The notes under the pieces: model-generated
The model's database searches: none
The model's input: only the letters and a program-made list of their open reading frames with translations
What the model was told of the DNA's origin: nothing
Made by a program: the position numbers and the translations under genes
Shown here: in pieces, positions 18,635-27,920 of the stretch
How positions within the stretch are numbered: the stretch's first letter is position 1
How the letters are laid out: each line of letters starts with the position of its first letter
NCBI GenBank assembly: GCA_910575055.1
Contig: CAJTDC010000003.1
Span: 1 to 64,000 of the forward strand
Origin: Clostridia bacterium
Lineage (GTDB): Bacteria > Bacillota > Clostridia > Lachnospirales > Anaerotignaceae
Reading direction: 5' to 3'
DNA: 64,000 nucleotides

Positions 18635-19735
18635 TTAATTAGAAGCTTTTACTTTAATCCAAAGTTCAGACAATTTTTCTTTTAAAATAGCATTATCTTG
18701 AAATACTTCATCTTTTTCATATCCTGTACGAGGAATATAAGAAGGAACAAGTTCATATAAACCACCTTCACTACTCATATTATCCATTACTTCCTGATTA
18801 GAAGAAGTATATCCTACTGCTTCAGAATTGCCATAAGAAGCATCGTATGTCAGTACATAATTTATAAATTCATTAGCTAATTTTGGATTTTCTGCATTTG
18901 CTGGTATTACCATAGCATCACTCCATATGTTTGTACCTTCTTTTGGCAAATAAAATGCCATATCTTCGTTTTCATATAGTATTGTTGTAGCATCACCACT
19001 GTATACAACAGCTAAATCTTTGTTGCCATTTATCATACCATCAATAACCTCATCAGTTACATAAACAGGCTCCATAGTATCATTTAATTCTTTTAACCAT
19101 TGGTAAGCCTGTTCAATTTCCTGCTCATTGTCTGTGTTCATAGAATAGCCAAGTGATTTTAATGCTATCATAAAGGAGTCCCTTTCAGAGTCATACATAT
19201 ATAATTTTCCTTTATATTTGGGATTTTTTAATATAGCATAGCCTTGTTGCTCTAAATCTGCTATATCGACATTGTTTTTATTATAAACAATACCTACAGT
19301 ACCCCAAAAATAGGGAACAGAATATGTGTTGTCTGGGTCATAAGGAAGTCCCTTTACGCCTTCTGACAAATTAGAAATATTTGGTATCATTTCTTTATCA
19401 ATAGGCTGTAAACTGTTGTTTGCTAAAAGCCTTTCAATCATATAATCAGAAGGTACTAAAATATCATAGGCATCACCTGCTTGTATTTTAGTATACATCA
19501 TTTCATTTGAGTCAAAATATTCTACAATGACATTGACACCAAATTGCTTTTCAAAATCGCTTATAAGTGTATCTCCCATATATTCGCCCCAGTTATACAA
19601 TTTTAGTGTATCAGAGCCGTATTTTTCAACAGGATCTTCTGCTGGTGTGTTGCTGCTGTTTCCGCAAGATGTAAAACTAAATAGCATTGTTGCAGTAAGT
19701 AATACAGAAAGTATTTTTTTGATATTATGCTTCAT
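18635..19735 (-). CDS. potD: Spermidine/putrescine ABC transporter, substrate-binding lipoprotein
   Basis: 366 residues, exported and lipid-anchored: a signal ends in the lipobox FTSC with Cys at residue 26. The periplasmic-type binding fold starts DTLKLYNWGEYMGDTLISDFEKQFG split at its usual strand, with the PotD markers ILVPSDYMIERLL, PYFWGTVGIVYNK and YSGDATTILYE. Last gene of xre-potABCD; its start overlaps the end of potC by 11 nt, so translation is probably coupled. Confidence 0.93.
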   Translation of the reverse strand: MKHNIKKILSVLLTATMLFSFTSCGNSSNTPAEDPVEKYGSDTLKLYNWGEYMGDTLISDFEKQFGVNVIVEYFDSNEMMYTKIQAGDAYDILVPSDYMIERLLANNSLQPIDKEMIPNISNLSEGVKGLPYDPDNTYSVPYFWGTVGIVYNKNNVDIADLEQQGYAILKNPKYKGKLYMYDSERDSFMIALKSLGYSMNTDNEQEIEQAYQWLKELNDTMEPVYVTDEVIDGMINGNKDLAVVYSGDATTILYENEDMAFYLPKEGTNIWSDAMVIPANAENPKLANEFINYVLTYDASYGNSEAVGYTSSNQEVMDNMSSEGGLYELVPSYIPRTGYEKDEVFQDNAILKEKLSELWIKVKASN

Positions 19736-20525
19736 ATTTTGTTTTCTCCTTTTTTTGTTTTAATATTGGTATGATATTTACAAGTAGTAAAACTACTGTA
19801 ATAATTACAATAATGATGCTAGATAGTGCATTAATAGAAGGATTTATCCTTTTTGACATAGTATAAACCAGTATAGAAATATTGTTAACACCATTACCAG
19901 TTACAAAATAAGATATAATAAAATCGTCAAAAGACATTGTAAAAGCGATTAAAGCACCTGATACAATACCAGGCATAATTTGAGGAACAATTACTTTTAC
20001 AAGTGCTTGCCAAGGTGTAGCACCTAAATCTAATGCAGCGTCAGCTAAATTAGGGTCAAGAGAGCGTAATTTTGGTGTTACACTTAATATCACATAAGGG
20101 ATACAAAACATAATATGTGCTAATAATAATGTCATAAATCCCTTTTTGACGCCTAGTGCACTAAAAAACATTAAAAGCCCAATGCCTGTTACAATTTCAG
20201 GGTTCATAATGGGTAAATCATTAATTTGTTCTACAATTCCCTTTAGTATGCGATTTGACTTAGAAAGTCCTATTGCTGTAATGGTACCTGCAATGGTAGA
20301 AACCAATGTAGCAAGTAAAGCAATTACAATGGTATAAAATATAGATTGCATCATAGTGGAGTCGTGAAACATTTTTTGATACCACTGTAGTGAAAATCCT
20401 CCAAATTTTGTAAGAGAACGAGAAGAATTAAATGAAAATATAATAGTATATATGATAGGCAAATAAAAAAATATTATCATAATAGCCATATAAATTTTAC
20501 TGCCTATTTTTTTAGACTGTTTCAA
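19725..20525 (-). CDS. potC: Spermidine/putrescine ABC transporter permease
   Basis: 266 residues with six membrane helices and the binding-protein-dependent permease EAA loop in DAALDLGATPWQALVKVIVPQIMPG, which couples to the ATPase. The N-terminal FYLPIIYTIIFSFN and the SRSLTKFGGFSLQWY segment are typical of PotC. Starts 4 nt inside the potB end (ATGA overlap). Confidence 0.93.
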   Translation of the reverse strand: MKQSKKIGSKIYMAIMIIFFYLPIIYTIIFSFNSSRSLTKFGGFSLQWYQKMFHDSTMMQSIFYTIVIALLATLVSTIAGTITAIGLSKSNRILKGIVEQINDLPIMNPEIVTGIGLLMFFSALGVKKGFMTLLLAHIMFCIPYVILSVTPKLRSLDPNLADAALDLGATPWQALVKVIVPQIMPGIVSGALIAFTMSFDDFIISYFVTGNGVNNISILVYTMSKRINPSINALSSIIIVIITVVLLLVNIIPILKQKKEKTKYEA

Positions 20526-21364
20526 TGTAATATTTTCCCCTTTCCTGTGCTGTTTCTAATTTCAATTTTTTTAGTAATGTACATAGAAATCATAATAATA
20601 ATAGCCATAATTAATGAAATCGCACTGCCAAAATTCCAGTTGCCTGCTGTTAAAAATTGAGACTCTATAACATTTCCAATTAAAACATATTGTCCTCCTC
20701 CTAATAGCTTTGGTATAAAGAAACTGGACATTGCTGGTAAAAATACTAATGTAATACCACTTATAACACCAGGTAATGAAAGAGGAAATGTCACTTTTAA
20801 AAAGCATTGCAATTTGTCAGCACCTAAATCACTTGCTGCTTCTAAAAGGCTTTTATCCATTTTTGTTAATGAGGTATGAATTTGCAATATCATAAAAGGG
20901 ATAAAATTGTAAACCATACCTAATATTACTGCAAAATCAGTGTGGAGTAATTTTGTTTGTAAACCAAATAAAGATAATATATTATTTAGTATACCATTGT
21001 CTTGTAAAATGCCCATCCAAGCATATGTTCTAACAAGCATATTAATCCATGTAGGAAATGTAATTAAAAGTATTAAAAAAACTTTATTTTTTTCTTTTGC
21101 ATTTGCAATAATATATGCTGCTGGATACCCTAATAAAATACATAGTATTGTAGTAATTATTGCAATGTAAAGAGATTGTTTTAATACATTGATAAATATA
21201 ATGTCACTAAAAAAGCGAGTAAAATTTTCAAATGTAAACCAAAATGTTGCAACATCATTGCCGTGTTTTGTAAAAGCATACATTAGTATCATAAACATAG
21301 GCACAACAATCATAATAGAAATCCATAGTATATAAGGGTATGTCATATTTTTAAATTGTTTCAT
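20522..21364 (-). CDS. potB: Spermidine/putrescine ABC transporter permease
   Basis: About 280 residues, six helices, EAA loop EAASDLGADKLQCFLKVTFPLSLPG. PotB-like features include NMLVRTYAWMGIL and the FFIPKLLGGGQYVLIGNVIE stretch. The ATG at 21364 is preferred because AGGGG lies 10 nt upstream; a GTG at 21370 is too close to that site. Second membrane subunit, encoded directly after potA. Confidence 0.92.
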   Translation of the reverse strand: MKQFKNMTYPYILWISIMIVVPMFMILMYAFTKHGNDVATFWFTFENFTRFFSDIIFINVLKQSLYIAIITTILCILLGYPAAYIIANAKEKNKVFLILLITFPTWINMLVRTYAWMGILQDNGILNNILSLFGLQTKLLHTDFAVILGMVYNFIPFMILQIHTSLTKMDKSLLEAASDLGADKLQCFLKVTFPLSLPGVISGITLVFLPAMSSFFIPKLLGGGQYVLIGNVIESQFLTAGNWNFGSAISLIMAIIIMISMYITKKIEIRNSTGKGKILH

Positions 21365-21370
21365 AAGCAC

Positions 21371-22936
21371 TCACCCCTTTTTCATAATGTGAATATCTTG
21401 TGGCTGAAACATTAAACCAACTTCGTCACCTACTTCGTATTTATCTGTTGTGTCAACCATATATTCGTGTCCTTCTGTTGCAAATGTCACGTTATAAGTT
21501 CCTACTGTAATATTTTCAGGGTCAAAATCATAATGAATACTTGTAATTTCAACAGGAGTATCTTCGTCTAAACTCCAAGCAGAAGCGTTTGCCCACGTTT
21601 TCAAATCTGTTTCTAAAGCAATACTTTCTTTAATTTCGTCTGCTGTTTTAAAAAAGTTTACAGCAAATATTTTTTCTTGATATTCTTTGTTTATCACTCT
21701 GTTTTCATCTTTTACAATCATATTCACTGTTACACTTGTACCAGCGGCTGTAGAAAATGTCACAGGATAAGTACCATTTTCTGGTTTAATATCATAAGAT
21801 ATTTTTTGTATAGAAATCCATTCTTCTGTATCTGGATTCCAAGCCTGAGCATCTGCACGAGCAACAATGGTAGCTTCTGTTAATTCTTCTATATCGCTAA
21901 CATCTAAATAAAAGTCATTTGCACTCATTTTTTCATTTGCTTCTGTGTTTATAACAGGTTTTTCGTCAGATACTTTCATTTGTACTGTAATGCTTGTGCC
22001 AACTTTAGTTTCAATAATGGTTTCATAATGAACACCTTTAAATAGTACAGAACGAACAATTCCTTTTAATTTTCCATCTTTTCTTGGTACAATATCTAAA
22101 TCTTCAGGGCGTATTACAACATCAATTTTTTCGTTTTTGTCAAATCCGAAATCTACACAATCAAATATTTTATCTTCAAACATTACTCTATAATCGTCTA
22201 GCATTACGCCATCTATAATATTGCTTTCTCCTATAAATTTGGCAACAAATTCGTTTATTGGTTCATTATAAATGTCAGTAGGAGAACCAATTTGTTGTAT
22301 TTCACCGTCTTTCATAACAACAATTTTGTCGGACATAGTGAGAGCTTCTTCTTGGTCGTGAGTAACATAAATAAATGTAATACCAACTTCCTGCTGTATT
22401 TTTTTCAATTCGTGCTGCATTTCTTTTCTTAGTTTTAAATCCAATGCTCCAAGTGGCTCATCTAAAAGCAATACCATAGGTTCATTTACTAATGCTCTGG
22501 CTATGGCAATTCTTTGCTGTTGTCCTCCGCTAAGTTCTGTTACATTTCTTTTGGCATAATCTTCTAAATTCACTAATTTTAACATTCTTTGCACTTTTTG
22601 TTCAATAATGTCTTTAGGTTCTTTTTTTATTTTTAGTCCAAAGGCAATATTGTCATATACATTCATATGAGGGAAAAGGGCATATTTTTGAAATACTGTG
22701 TTAATTTCCCTTTTGTAGGGAGGAACGTGACTGATTTCGGTATTATCAAATATGACCTGTCCTTCTGTTTGATTTAAAAATCCTCCTAGTATACGTAATA
22801 ATGTTGTTTTGCCACAGCCACTAGGACCAAGCAGTGTAACAAATTCGTTTTCGTAAATATCTAAATTAATGCCTTTTAGTACTAACTGTCCATCAAAGTC
22901 TTTTACAATATTTTTAAATTGTATTAATTTTTTCAT
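21371..22936 (-). CDS. potA: Spermidine/putrescine ABC transporter ATPase with an inserted repeat region
   Basis: 521 residues, against about 350-380 for usual PotA. The ATPase is complete: Walker A GPSGCGKT (37-44), Q-loop Gln83, signature LSGGQ (135-139), Walker B VLLLDEP (155-161), His193. The C-terminal TOBE-type domain starts near 240 (NIIDG) and ends in [16 protein letters not shown]. Between [13 protein letters not shown] and [10 protein letters not shown], residues about 312-488 hold two related beta-rich units, each with GTSVTV-like strands, an AW-D motif and GTYPVTF or GTYNVTF. Such repeats recall Ig-like modules of surface proteins. From memory similar insertions occur in some Lachnospiraceae PotA; function unknown. 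Confidence 0.9.
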   Translation of the reverse strand: MKKLIQFKNIVKDFDGQLVLKGINLDIYENEFVTLLGPSGCGKTTLLRILGGFLNQTEGQVIFDNTEISHVPPYKREINTVFQKYALFPHMNVYDNIAFGLKIKKEPKDIIEQKVQRMLKLVNLEDYAKRNVTELSGGQQQRIAIARALVNEPMVLLLDEPLGALDLKLRKEMQHELKKIQQEVGITFIYVTHDQEEALTMSDKIVVMKDGEIQQIGSPTDIYNEPINEFVAKFIGESNIIDGVMLDDYRVMFEDKIFDCVDFGFDKNEKIDVVIRPEDLDIVPRKDGKLKGIVRSVLFKGVHYETIIETKVGTSITVQMKVSDEKPVINTEANEKMSANDFYLDVSDIEELTEATIVARADAQAWNPDTEEWISIQKISYDIKPENGTYPVTFSTAAGTSVTVNMIVKDENRVINKEYQEKIFAVNFFKTADEIKESIALETDLKTWANASAWSLDEDTPVEITSIHYDFDPENITVGTYNVTFATEGHEYMVDTTDKYEVGDEVGLMFQPQDIHIMKKG

Positions 22937-22945
22937 TGTAACCTC

Positions 22946-23479
22946 CTAAAACAATGGTGGTGTAGAAATCCAAAGTATTTTTGCAAGTGTTTTTTTTTCA
23001 TTTTTAATATGATGAAATGTTTTGCCATTTAAATAAAATGTTTCTCCTTTGCGTACTGTAAATTTTTTTTCTCCGCATATAAGTGAAATACAGCCTTCTA
23101 TAACATAACCAAATTCTTCACCGCTGTGGGGGGCAACTTCGAAAGATGTACCATATTGAGGCAACTCCACTAATATAGGTTCCATAGCATTTTTTTGTGT
23201 GTTTGGCACAATCCAGTTTACAGTATGTTGTTCTCTTTTGTCTACAAAAAAATCTTTTTTTTGAAATACGATTTTTTCTTCTGTGTCTTCTTTAAAAAAA
23301 TCAGACATACTGCTTCCAAGTGCTTCTACAATGTCAGCTAATGTTGTAATAGAAGGTGATGTTAAATTACGTTCTAGCTGAGATAAAAAGCCTTTTGTGA
23401 GTTCACTTCTGGAGGCTAATTCTTCTAATGTTAAACCATTTTGAATACGAAGCTGTTTAATTTTATGACCAATATCCAT
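22946..23479 (-). CDS. XRE-family regulator with cupin domain
   Basis: 177 residues: helix-turn-helix at 1-60 (IGHKIKQLRIQNGLTLEELA, ELTKGFLSQLERN) and a C-terminal cupin at about 105-175 with HSGEEFGYVIEGCISL and GETFYLNGKTFHH. This HTH-cupin class (PuuR-like) often senses small amines or related ligands. It lies 9 nt upstream of potA in the same operon, so control of polyamine uptake in response to polyamine level is the simplest reading. GAAGGAG before the ATG. Confidence 0.9.
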   Translation of the reverse strand: MDIGHKIKQLRIQNGLTLEELASRSELTKGFLSQLERNLTSPSITTLADIVEALGSSMSDFFKEDTEEKIVFQKKDFFVDKREQHTVNWIVPNTQKNAMEPILVELPQYGTSFEVAPHSGEEFGYVIEGCISLICGEKKFTVRKGETFYLNGKTFHHIKNEKKTLAKILWISTPPLF

Positions 23480-23659
23480 AGTTAACTCCTTCGTGTATAC
23501 TTTGCTATTTTAGAAATACTAAACAAATGTATTATTTTTACTAAACAGATACTATTATACTATATAGTTTTTGAAATGCAATAGAAAATAAACAAAAAAT
23601 TTAAAATTAGTAAACTAAAAAAAATTATAAAAATCTCTTTTCAAAAAAAATTTTTGTGC

Positions 23660-23977
23660 TATAATATATCCATAAAAATTAGAATACAATAAAATGCTGT
23701 GAAAAGGAGTAGTATACAGTAAATAAAAGCATAGAGAGAAGATGGCTGGTGAAAATCTTTGTTTTATTGCTGTAGAAGTAGCCTTGGAGCTATGACGCGA
23801 AAAGAAAAACTGTTTTTGAGTAGTATTCATCGGGATTTCCCGTTATAGAAATGATGTATTATGCTATTTTGAAATATAGCTTTGTACAGAAAAAAGTGCA
23901 GAAAAAATTTTTCTGAATTTAGGTGGTACCACGAATAAAATCGCCCTAATCAATGATATTGATTAGGGTGTTTTTTA
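23660..23977 (+). promoter_or_regulatory. T-box leader of ilvB1, probable valine specifier
   Basis: TATAAT at 23660 is followed by a T-box leader: stem I distal region AGAGAGAAGATGGCTGGTGAAAA split over 23732-23755, specifier loop region TAGAAGTAGCCTTGGAGC, the T-box AGGTGGTACCACG (23921-23933) and terminator CCCTAATCAA / TTGATTAGGG plus T run (23944-23977). By the common GAA-codon-purine-CC layout, the specifier is GTA (23778-23780), valine. Uncharged tRNA should prevent termination. The specifier call is inference from alignment by eye. Confidence 0.88.
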
Positions 23978-24032
23978 ATATATGTAATAATAATATAATA
24001 TACAAATGATATTTTGAGGAGGTTATTTTATT

Positions 24033-25766
24033 ATGAAAAAAGGAACACAGCTTTGGCTAGAGGCATTAAAGGAAGAAGACGTTGATACAATATTTGGCTA
24101 TCCGGGAGGATATGTATTGGATATTTTTGATGAACTTTATAAACAAAATGATATTCGCTTGATATTGCCACGCCATGAACAGGCAGCAGTGCACGCAGCA
24201 GATGCTTATGCCAGAGCAACAGGAAAAGTAGGTGTCTGTGTTGCAACAAGTGGCCCAGGTGCAACAAATTTAGTAACAGGTATAGCAAATGCAAATTATG
24301 ATAGTGTGCCTCTTGTTTGTTTTACAGGACAAGTTCCTTTAGATTTAATTGGAAATGATGCTTTTCAGGAAGTTGATTTTATAGGAATTACAAGAAGTGT
24401 TTGTAAATATGGTGTTATGGTAAGAGATAGAAAAGACTTAGGTAGAATTATAAAAGAAGCATTTTATATTGCCCGTACAGGAAAACCAGGTCCTGTAGTG
24501 GTTGATTTACCTTCTAATATTATGAAAGAGGTAATGAAAGATAGTTATCCAGCAGAGGTGCATATTAGAGGATATAAACCAAATTCTGATGTACACGTAG
24601 GACAGTTAAAAAGAGCATTAAAGTTGTTAAGAGATGCAGAAAGACCTCTTTTTCTTTGTGGAGGAGGCATAAATATTGCTCACGCAAATCAAGCATTTCG
24701 TCAGCTTGCTGAAATAGTAAACATACCAGTAATTACTACCGTTATGGGAAAAGGAGCAATTCCTACAAATCACCCTTTGTATGTAGGAAGTATGGGTATG
24801 CACGGCTGTTATGCAGCAAATAAAGCAGTAAGTGAATGTGATTTACTGTTTTCTATAGGGACAAGATTTAATGATAGAATTACAGGAAAAATAAGTGAAT
24901 TTGCAAAAGAAGCAAAAATTGTGCATATTGATATTGATACAGCAGCCATTTCCAGAAATATTAAAGTAGATGTTCCTGTAGTAGGAGATGCGAAATTAGC
25001 TATTGAAAAAATGTTGACTATGGTAAAACAAAGTGAAAAAAGAGAATGGGTAGCACAAGTAAAAAAATGGAAAGAAGAATATCCACTTGGCGTAAAATCA
25101 GGAAACTGTGTCAATCCACAAAGAATTATAGAAAGTATAAATAATATTTTTGATGATTTTATAGCTGTTACAGATGTAGGACAACATCAAATGTGGACAA
25201 CACAATTTTTAGAATTAGATAATCATAAAAAATTATTAACTTCTGGAGGATTGGGAGCAATGGGATTTGGATTTCCTGCTGCAATAGGAGCACAGCTTGC
25301 TTATCCAGAAAAACAAGTGATTTGTATTACAGGAGATGGTGGCTTTCAAATGAATATGGCAGAAATGGCGACAGCCGTAGCGTGGGAATTGCCTATAGTA
25401 GTGTTGGTATTTAATAATAGTTTTTTGGGTATGGTACGTCAGCAACAGCAATATTTTTGTGAAAAACATTATTATGGTACTTGCTTAAAAGAAAGAAAAA
25501 GTTGCCAAAGAATAAAATGTCATACACCAGAGGAGTGTCCTCCTTATTTGCCAGACTTTTTAAAATTTGCAGAAAGTTATAATGTAGAAGCATATAGAGT
25601 CACAGAAGAAGAGCAAATCGAACAAACATTAAAAATAGCTTCTGAAAAAGCAAAACAAAATAAAGCACCAGTATTGGTTGAATTTATATTAGAAAGATAT
25701 GATATTGTGCTTCCTATTGTAAGACATGGCGGTACATTGGATAATATGATATTGGAAGAGAATTAA
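24033..25766 (+). CDS. ilvB: Acetolactate synthase large subunit, with Cys-rich insertion
   Basis: ThDP- and FAD-dependent enzyme condensing pyruvate (and 2-ketobutyrate), first common step of valine, leucine and isoleucine synthesis. 577 residues in the usual three domains: FGYPGGYVLDIFD, catalytic Glu in RHEQAAVHAADAYARATG, TSGPGATN, and the ThDP motif GDGGFQMNM...NN. After MVRQQQQYF there is an extra segment with five cysteines (476, 484, 491, 496, 502) before PDFLKFAESY, about 15 residues longer than usual. GAGGAGG before the ATG. Followed by its small subunit, and controlled by the T-box. Confidence 0.93.
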   Translation: MKKGTQLWLEALKEEDVDTIFGYPGGYVLDIFDELYKQNDIRLILPRHEQAAVHAADAYARATGKVGVCVATSGPGATNLVTGIANANYDSVPLVCFTGQVPLDLIGNDAFQEVDFIGITRSVCKYGVMVRDRKDLGRIIKEAFYIARTGKPGPVVVDLPSNIMKEVMKDSYPAEVHIRGYKPNSDVHVGQLKRALKLLRDAERPLFLCGGGINIAHANQAFRQLAEIVNIPVITTVMGKGAIPTNHPLYVGSMGMHGCYAANKAVSECDLLFSIGTRFNDRITGKISEFAKEAKIVHIDIDTAAISRNIKVDVPVVGDAKLAIEKMLTMVKQSEKREWVAQVKKWKEEYPLGVKSGNCVNPQRIIESINNIFDDFIAVTDVGQHQMWTTQFLELDNHKKLLTSGGLGAMGFGFPAAIGAQLAYPEKQVICITGDGGFQMNMAEMATAVAWELPIVVLVFNNSFLGMVRQQQQYFCEKHYYGTCLKERKSCQRIKCHTPEECPPYLPDFLKFAESYNVEAYRVTEEEQIEQTLKIASEKAKQNKAPVLVEFILERYDIVLPIVRHGGTLDNMILEEN

Positions 25767-25796
25767 ATACTACAAGAGAAGAAAGGAAGAAAAGAA

Positions 25797-26300
25797 ATGG
25801 ATATTAAAAAGAGATGGCTTGCTGTATTTGTAGAAAATCAAGTTGGTGTATTGGCAAAAATATCAGGTATTTGCTCTAGTAAACTATATAATATTGAAAC
25901 GATTACAGTAGGAACAACAGCAGACCCTACGATTTCTCGTATGACATTTAGTTTTTTAAGTAATGATGCAACATTTGAGCAAATTAAAAAACAAATGAAT
26001 AGATGTGTAGAAGTTATCAAGATTATTGACTTGACAGACATACCTACTCATATGAAAGAATTAATGTTTATTAAATTAAAAATCAATTCTCCAGTAGAAA
26101 AAGAAGAAGTAATTTCTATAGCGAAAATATTTAGAGCTTCTATTATAGATTATGATATGGAACGCTTGATATTACAGTCTGTTAATTCAGAAGTGGGTAA
26201 TAATGATTTGATAAATCTTTTGTCAAAGAGATTTCACGATATGGAAATTGTAAGAGGAGGTGTTGTATCTATAGAAGCAATGAGTATATCAAATGGCTAA
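25797..26300 (+). CDS. ilvN: Acetolactate synthase small regulatory subunit
   Basis: 167 residues with an N-terminal ACT domain (KRWLAVFVENQVGVLAKISG, YNIETITVGTTADPTISRMT) and a C-terminal ferredoxin-like half (MKELMFIKLKI). It activates the large subunit and confers feedback inhibition, usually by valine. 30 nt after ilvB1; AAGGAAG before the ATG. The first copy of two ilvBN pairs in this window. Confidence 0.92.
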   Translation: MDIKKRWLAVFVENQVGVLAKISGICSSKLYNIETITVGTTADPTISRMTFSFLSNDATFEQIKKQMNRCVEVIKIIDLTDIPTHMKELMFIKLKINSPVEKEEVISIAKIFRASIIDYDMERLILQSVNSEVGNNDLINLLSKRFHDMEIVRGGVVSIEAMSISNG

Positions 26301-26469
26301 AATAAAGTAAAATTAGTAAAAGAAATAAATTATTATTGTTGAAGTCATACAATAATATTTTTGTCTCTAAAAAAAAACATTATAAAAATTGACTATAAAT
26401 TCACAAAAATAATTTGACTTTCTGTACTTTTTGTGGTTAAATGAATATAGAACAATTTATTGCCCCATT

Positions 26470-26544
26470 CAAGAACAGTTTATAACAAAAGGACAATTAA
26501 GAGAAAGGCAAAAAATGTAATATATTTATATAAAACTGTTCTTG
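26470..26544 (+). repeat. Inverted repeat in the aminotransferase leader
   Basis: CAAGAACAGTTT at 26470-26481 and its complement AAACTGTTCTTG at 26533-26544, extended by ATA/TATA with one bulged base; loop about 45 nt. It lies about 45 nt before the aminotransferase start. No T-run follows, so it is not a simple terminator; a protein-binding or mRNA-folding role is possible. The rest of 26301-26587 shows no gene. Confidence 0.5.
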
Positions 26545-26587
26545 TGTAATATAACCAACGAGCTAAAAAATAAAGGAGGAAATCAAA

Positions 26588-27772
26588 ATGATAAAATTTT
26601 CAGACAGAGTAGAACAGTTGAAAGGCTCTGAAATCCGCGAGTTGCTCAAACTTACACAGCAACCAGACATTATTTCTTTTGCAGGTGGTCTGCCAGCGAA
26701 GGAATTATTTCCTGTAGAAGGAATGAAAGCAGCAGCTATGGCTGTTATGAGTGAAAGCGGACAAGAAGCAATGCAATATTCTACAACAGATGGTATTGAC
26801 TCTTTAAGACAAAAAATTGTTGATAGAATGAAAGCAAAAAATGGCATTACTTCTACAATAGATAACATTTTGATTACAAATGGTTCTCAGCAGGGTCTTG
26901 ACTTTTCTGGTCGTGTCTTCTTGAACGAGGGCGATGTTGTGTTAATGGAAAGCCCATCTTATTTGGGAGCAATTAATGCTTTTAAAATTAACTGCCCTAA
27001 ATTTATTGAAGTTCCAACAGACAACAATGGTATGATTATGGAAGAATTAGAAAAAATCATACAAACAACAGAAAATGTAAAAATGATTTATGTAATACCA
27101 GATTTCCAAAATCCAACAGGTAGAACATGGCCTTTGGAAAGAAGAAAAAAATTTATGGAAATCATAAACAAATATGAAATTCCTACAATAGAAGACAATC
27201 CATACGGTGAATTGAGATTTGAAGGAGAAAATATGCCATCATTGAAATCTCTTGATACAAAAGGACTTGTTGTTTTCTTAGGAACATTCTCAAAAATTTT
27301 AGCACCTGGCTATCGTCTTGGTTGGGTTTGTGCATCTGAAGAAATTCTTGCAAAATACAACTTTGTAAAACAAGGTGCTGACTTACAACCATCTACCGTT
27401 TCTCAGTTAGAAGTTGACAAATTTATGGATATGTATAACTTAGATGAACACGTAGCAAAAATTAAAGAAGTATATGGACATAGACGTGACGTTATGCTGA
27501 ATGCTATGAAACGTGAATTCCCAGAAGGCATTGAATATACACACCCAGATGGTGGATTGTTTACATGGGTTGTATTGCCTGAATATATGAATGCAAGAGA
27601 AGTTGCTGTAAAATGTATTGAAGAAAAAGTTGCTTATGTTCCTGGTGGTTCTTTCTTCCCTAATGGCGGACACGAAAATACATTTAGAATGAACTATTCT
27701 TGTATGCCAGATGATAAAATCGAACAAGGTATTGCAAGTCTTGGTAAAGTTTTAAAATCTTTTATGAAATAA
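26588..27772 (+). CDS. PLP-dependent aminotransferase, class I/II (LysN/2-aminoadipate-like)
   Basis: 394 residues, fold type I. Markers: IISFAGGLPAKELFP at the N-terminus, YSTTDGIDSLRQ, NGSQQGLDF, PDFQNPTGRTW, the PLP lysine in GTFSKILAPGYRLGW, and HPDGGLFTWV. This subgroup includes 2-aminoadipate, branched-chain and aromatic amino acid aminotransferases. Lying after ilvBN, a branched-chain amino acid role is plausible but unproven, and it has its own leader. GGAGG before the ATG. Confidence 0.85.
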   Translation: MIKFSDRVEQLKGSEIRELLKLTQQPDIISFAGGLPAKELFPVEGMKAAAMAVMSESGQEAMQYSTTDGIDSLRQKIVDRMKAKNGITSTIDNILITNGSQQGLDFSGRVFLNEGDVVLMESPSYLGAINAFKINCPKFIEVPTDNNGMIMEELEKIIQTTENVKMIYVIPDFQNPTGRTWPLERRKKFMEIINKYEIPTIEDNPYGELRFEGENMPSLKSLDTKGLVVFLGTFSKILAPGYRLGWVCASEEILAKYNFVKQGADLQPSTVSQLEVDKFMDMYNLDEHVAKIKEVYGHRRDVMLNAMKREFPEGIEYTHPDGGLFTWVVLPEYMNAREVAVKCIEEKVAYVPGGSFFPNGGHENTFRMNYSCMPDDKIEQGIASLGKVLKSFMK

Positions 27773-27791
27773 CAAATAAATAAAATGTAAT

Positions 27792-27825
27792 AAAAGCTCC
27801 TCAGTATGGGGGGCTTTTTCCATAT
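27792..27825 (+). terminator. Terminator after the aminotransferase gene
   Basis: AAAAGCTCC / GGGGCTTTTT stem with a wobble pair and loop TCAGTATG, followed by CCATATA. Close relative of the hairpins at 29269 and 29901. Confidence 0.8.
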
Positions 27826-27920
27826 ATTTCTATTAAAAAAGTGGTGTAAAATTTTAAATAAAAACAAACTGTAAATATAATTTTTGATAAATAAAAAAGT
27901 ATGAAAGGAGAAAAGACCAT

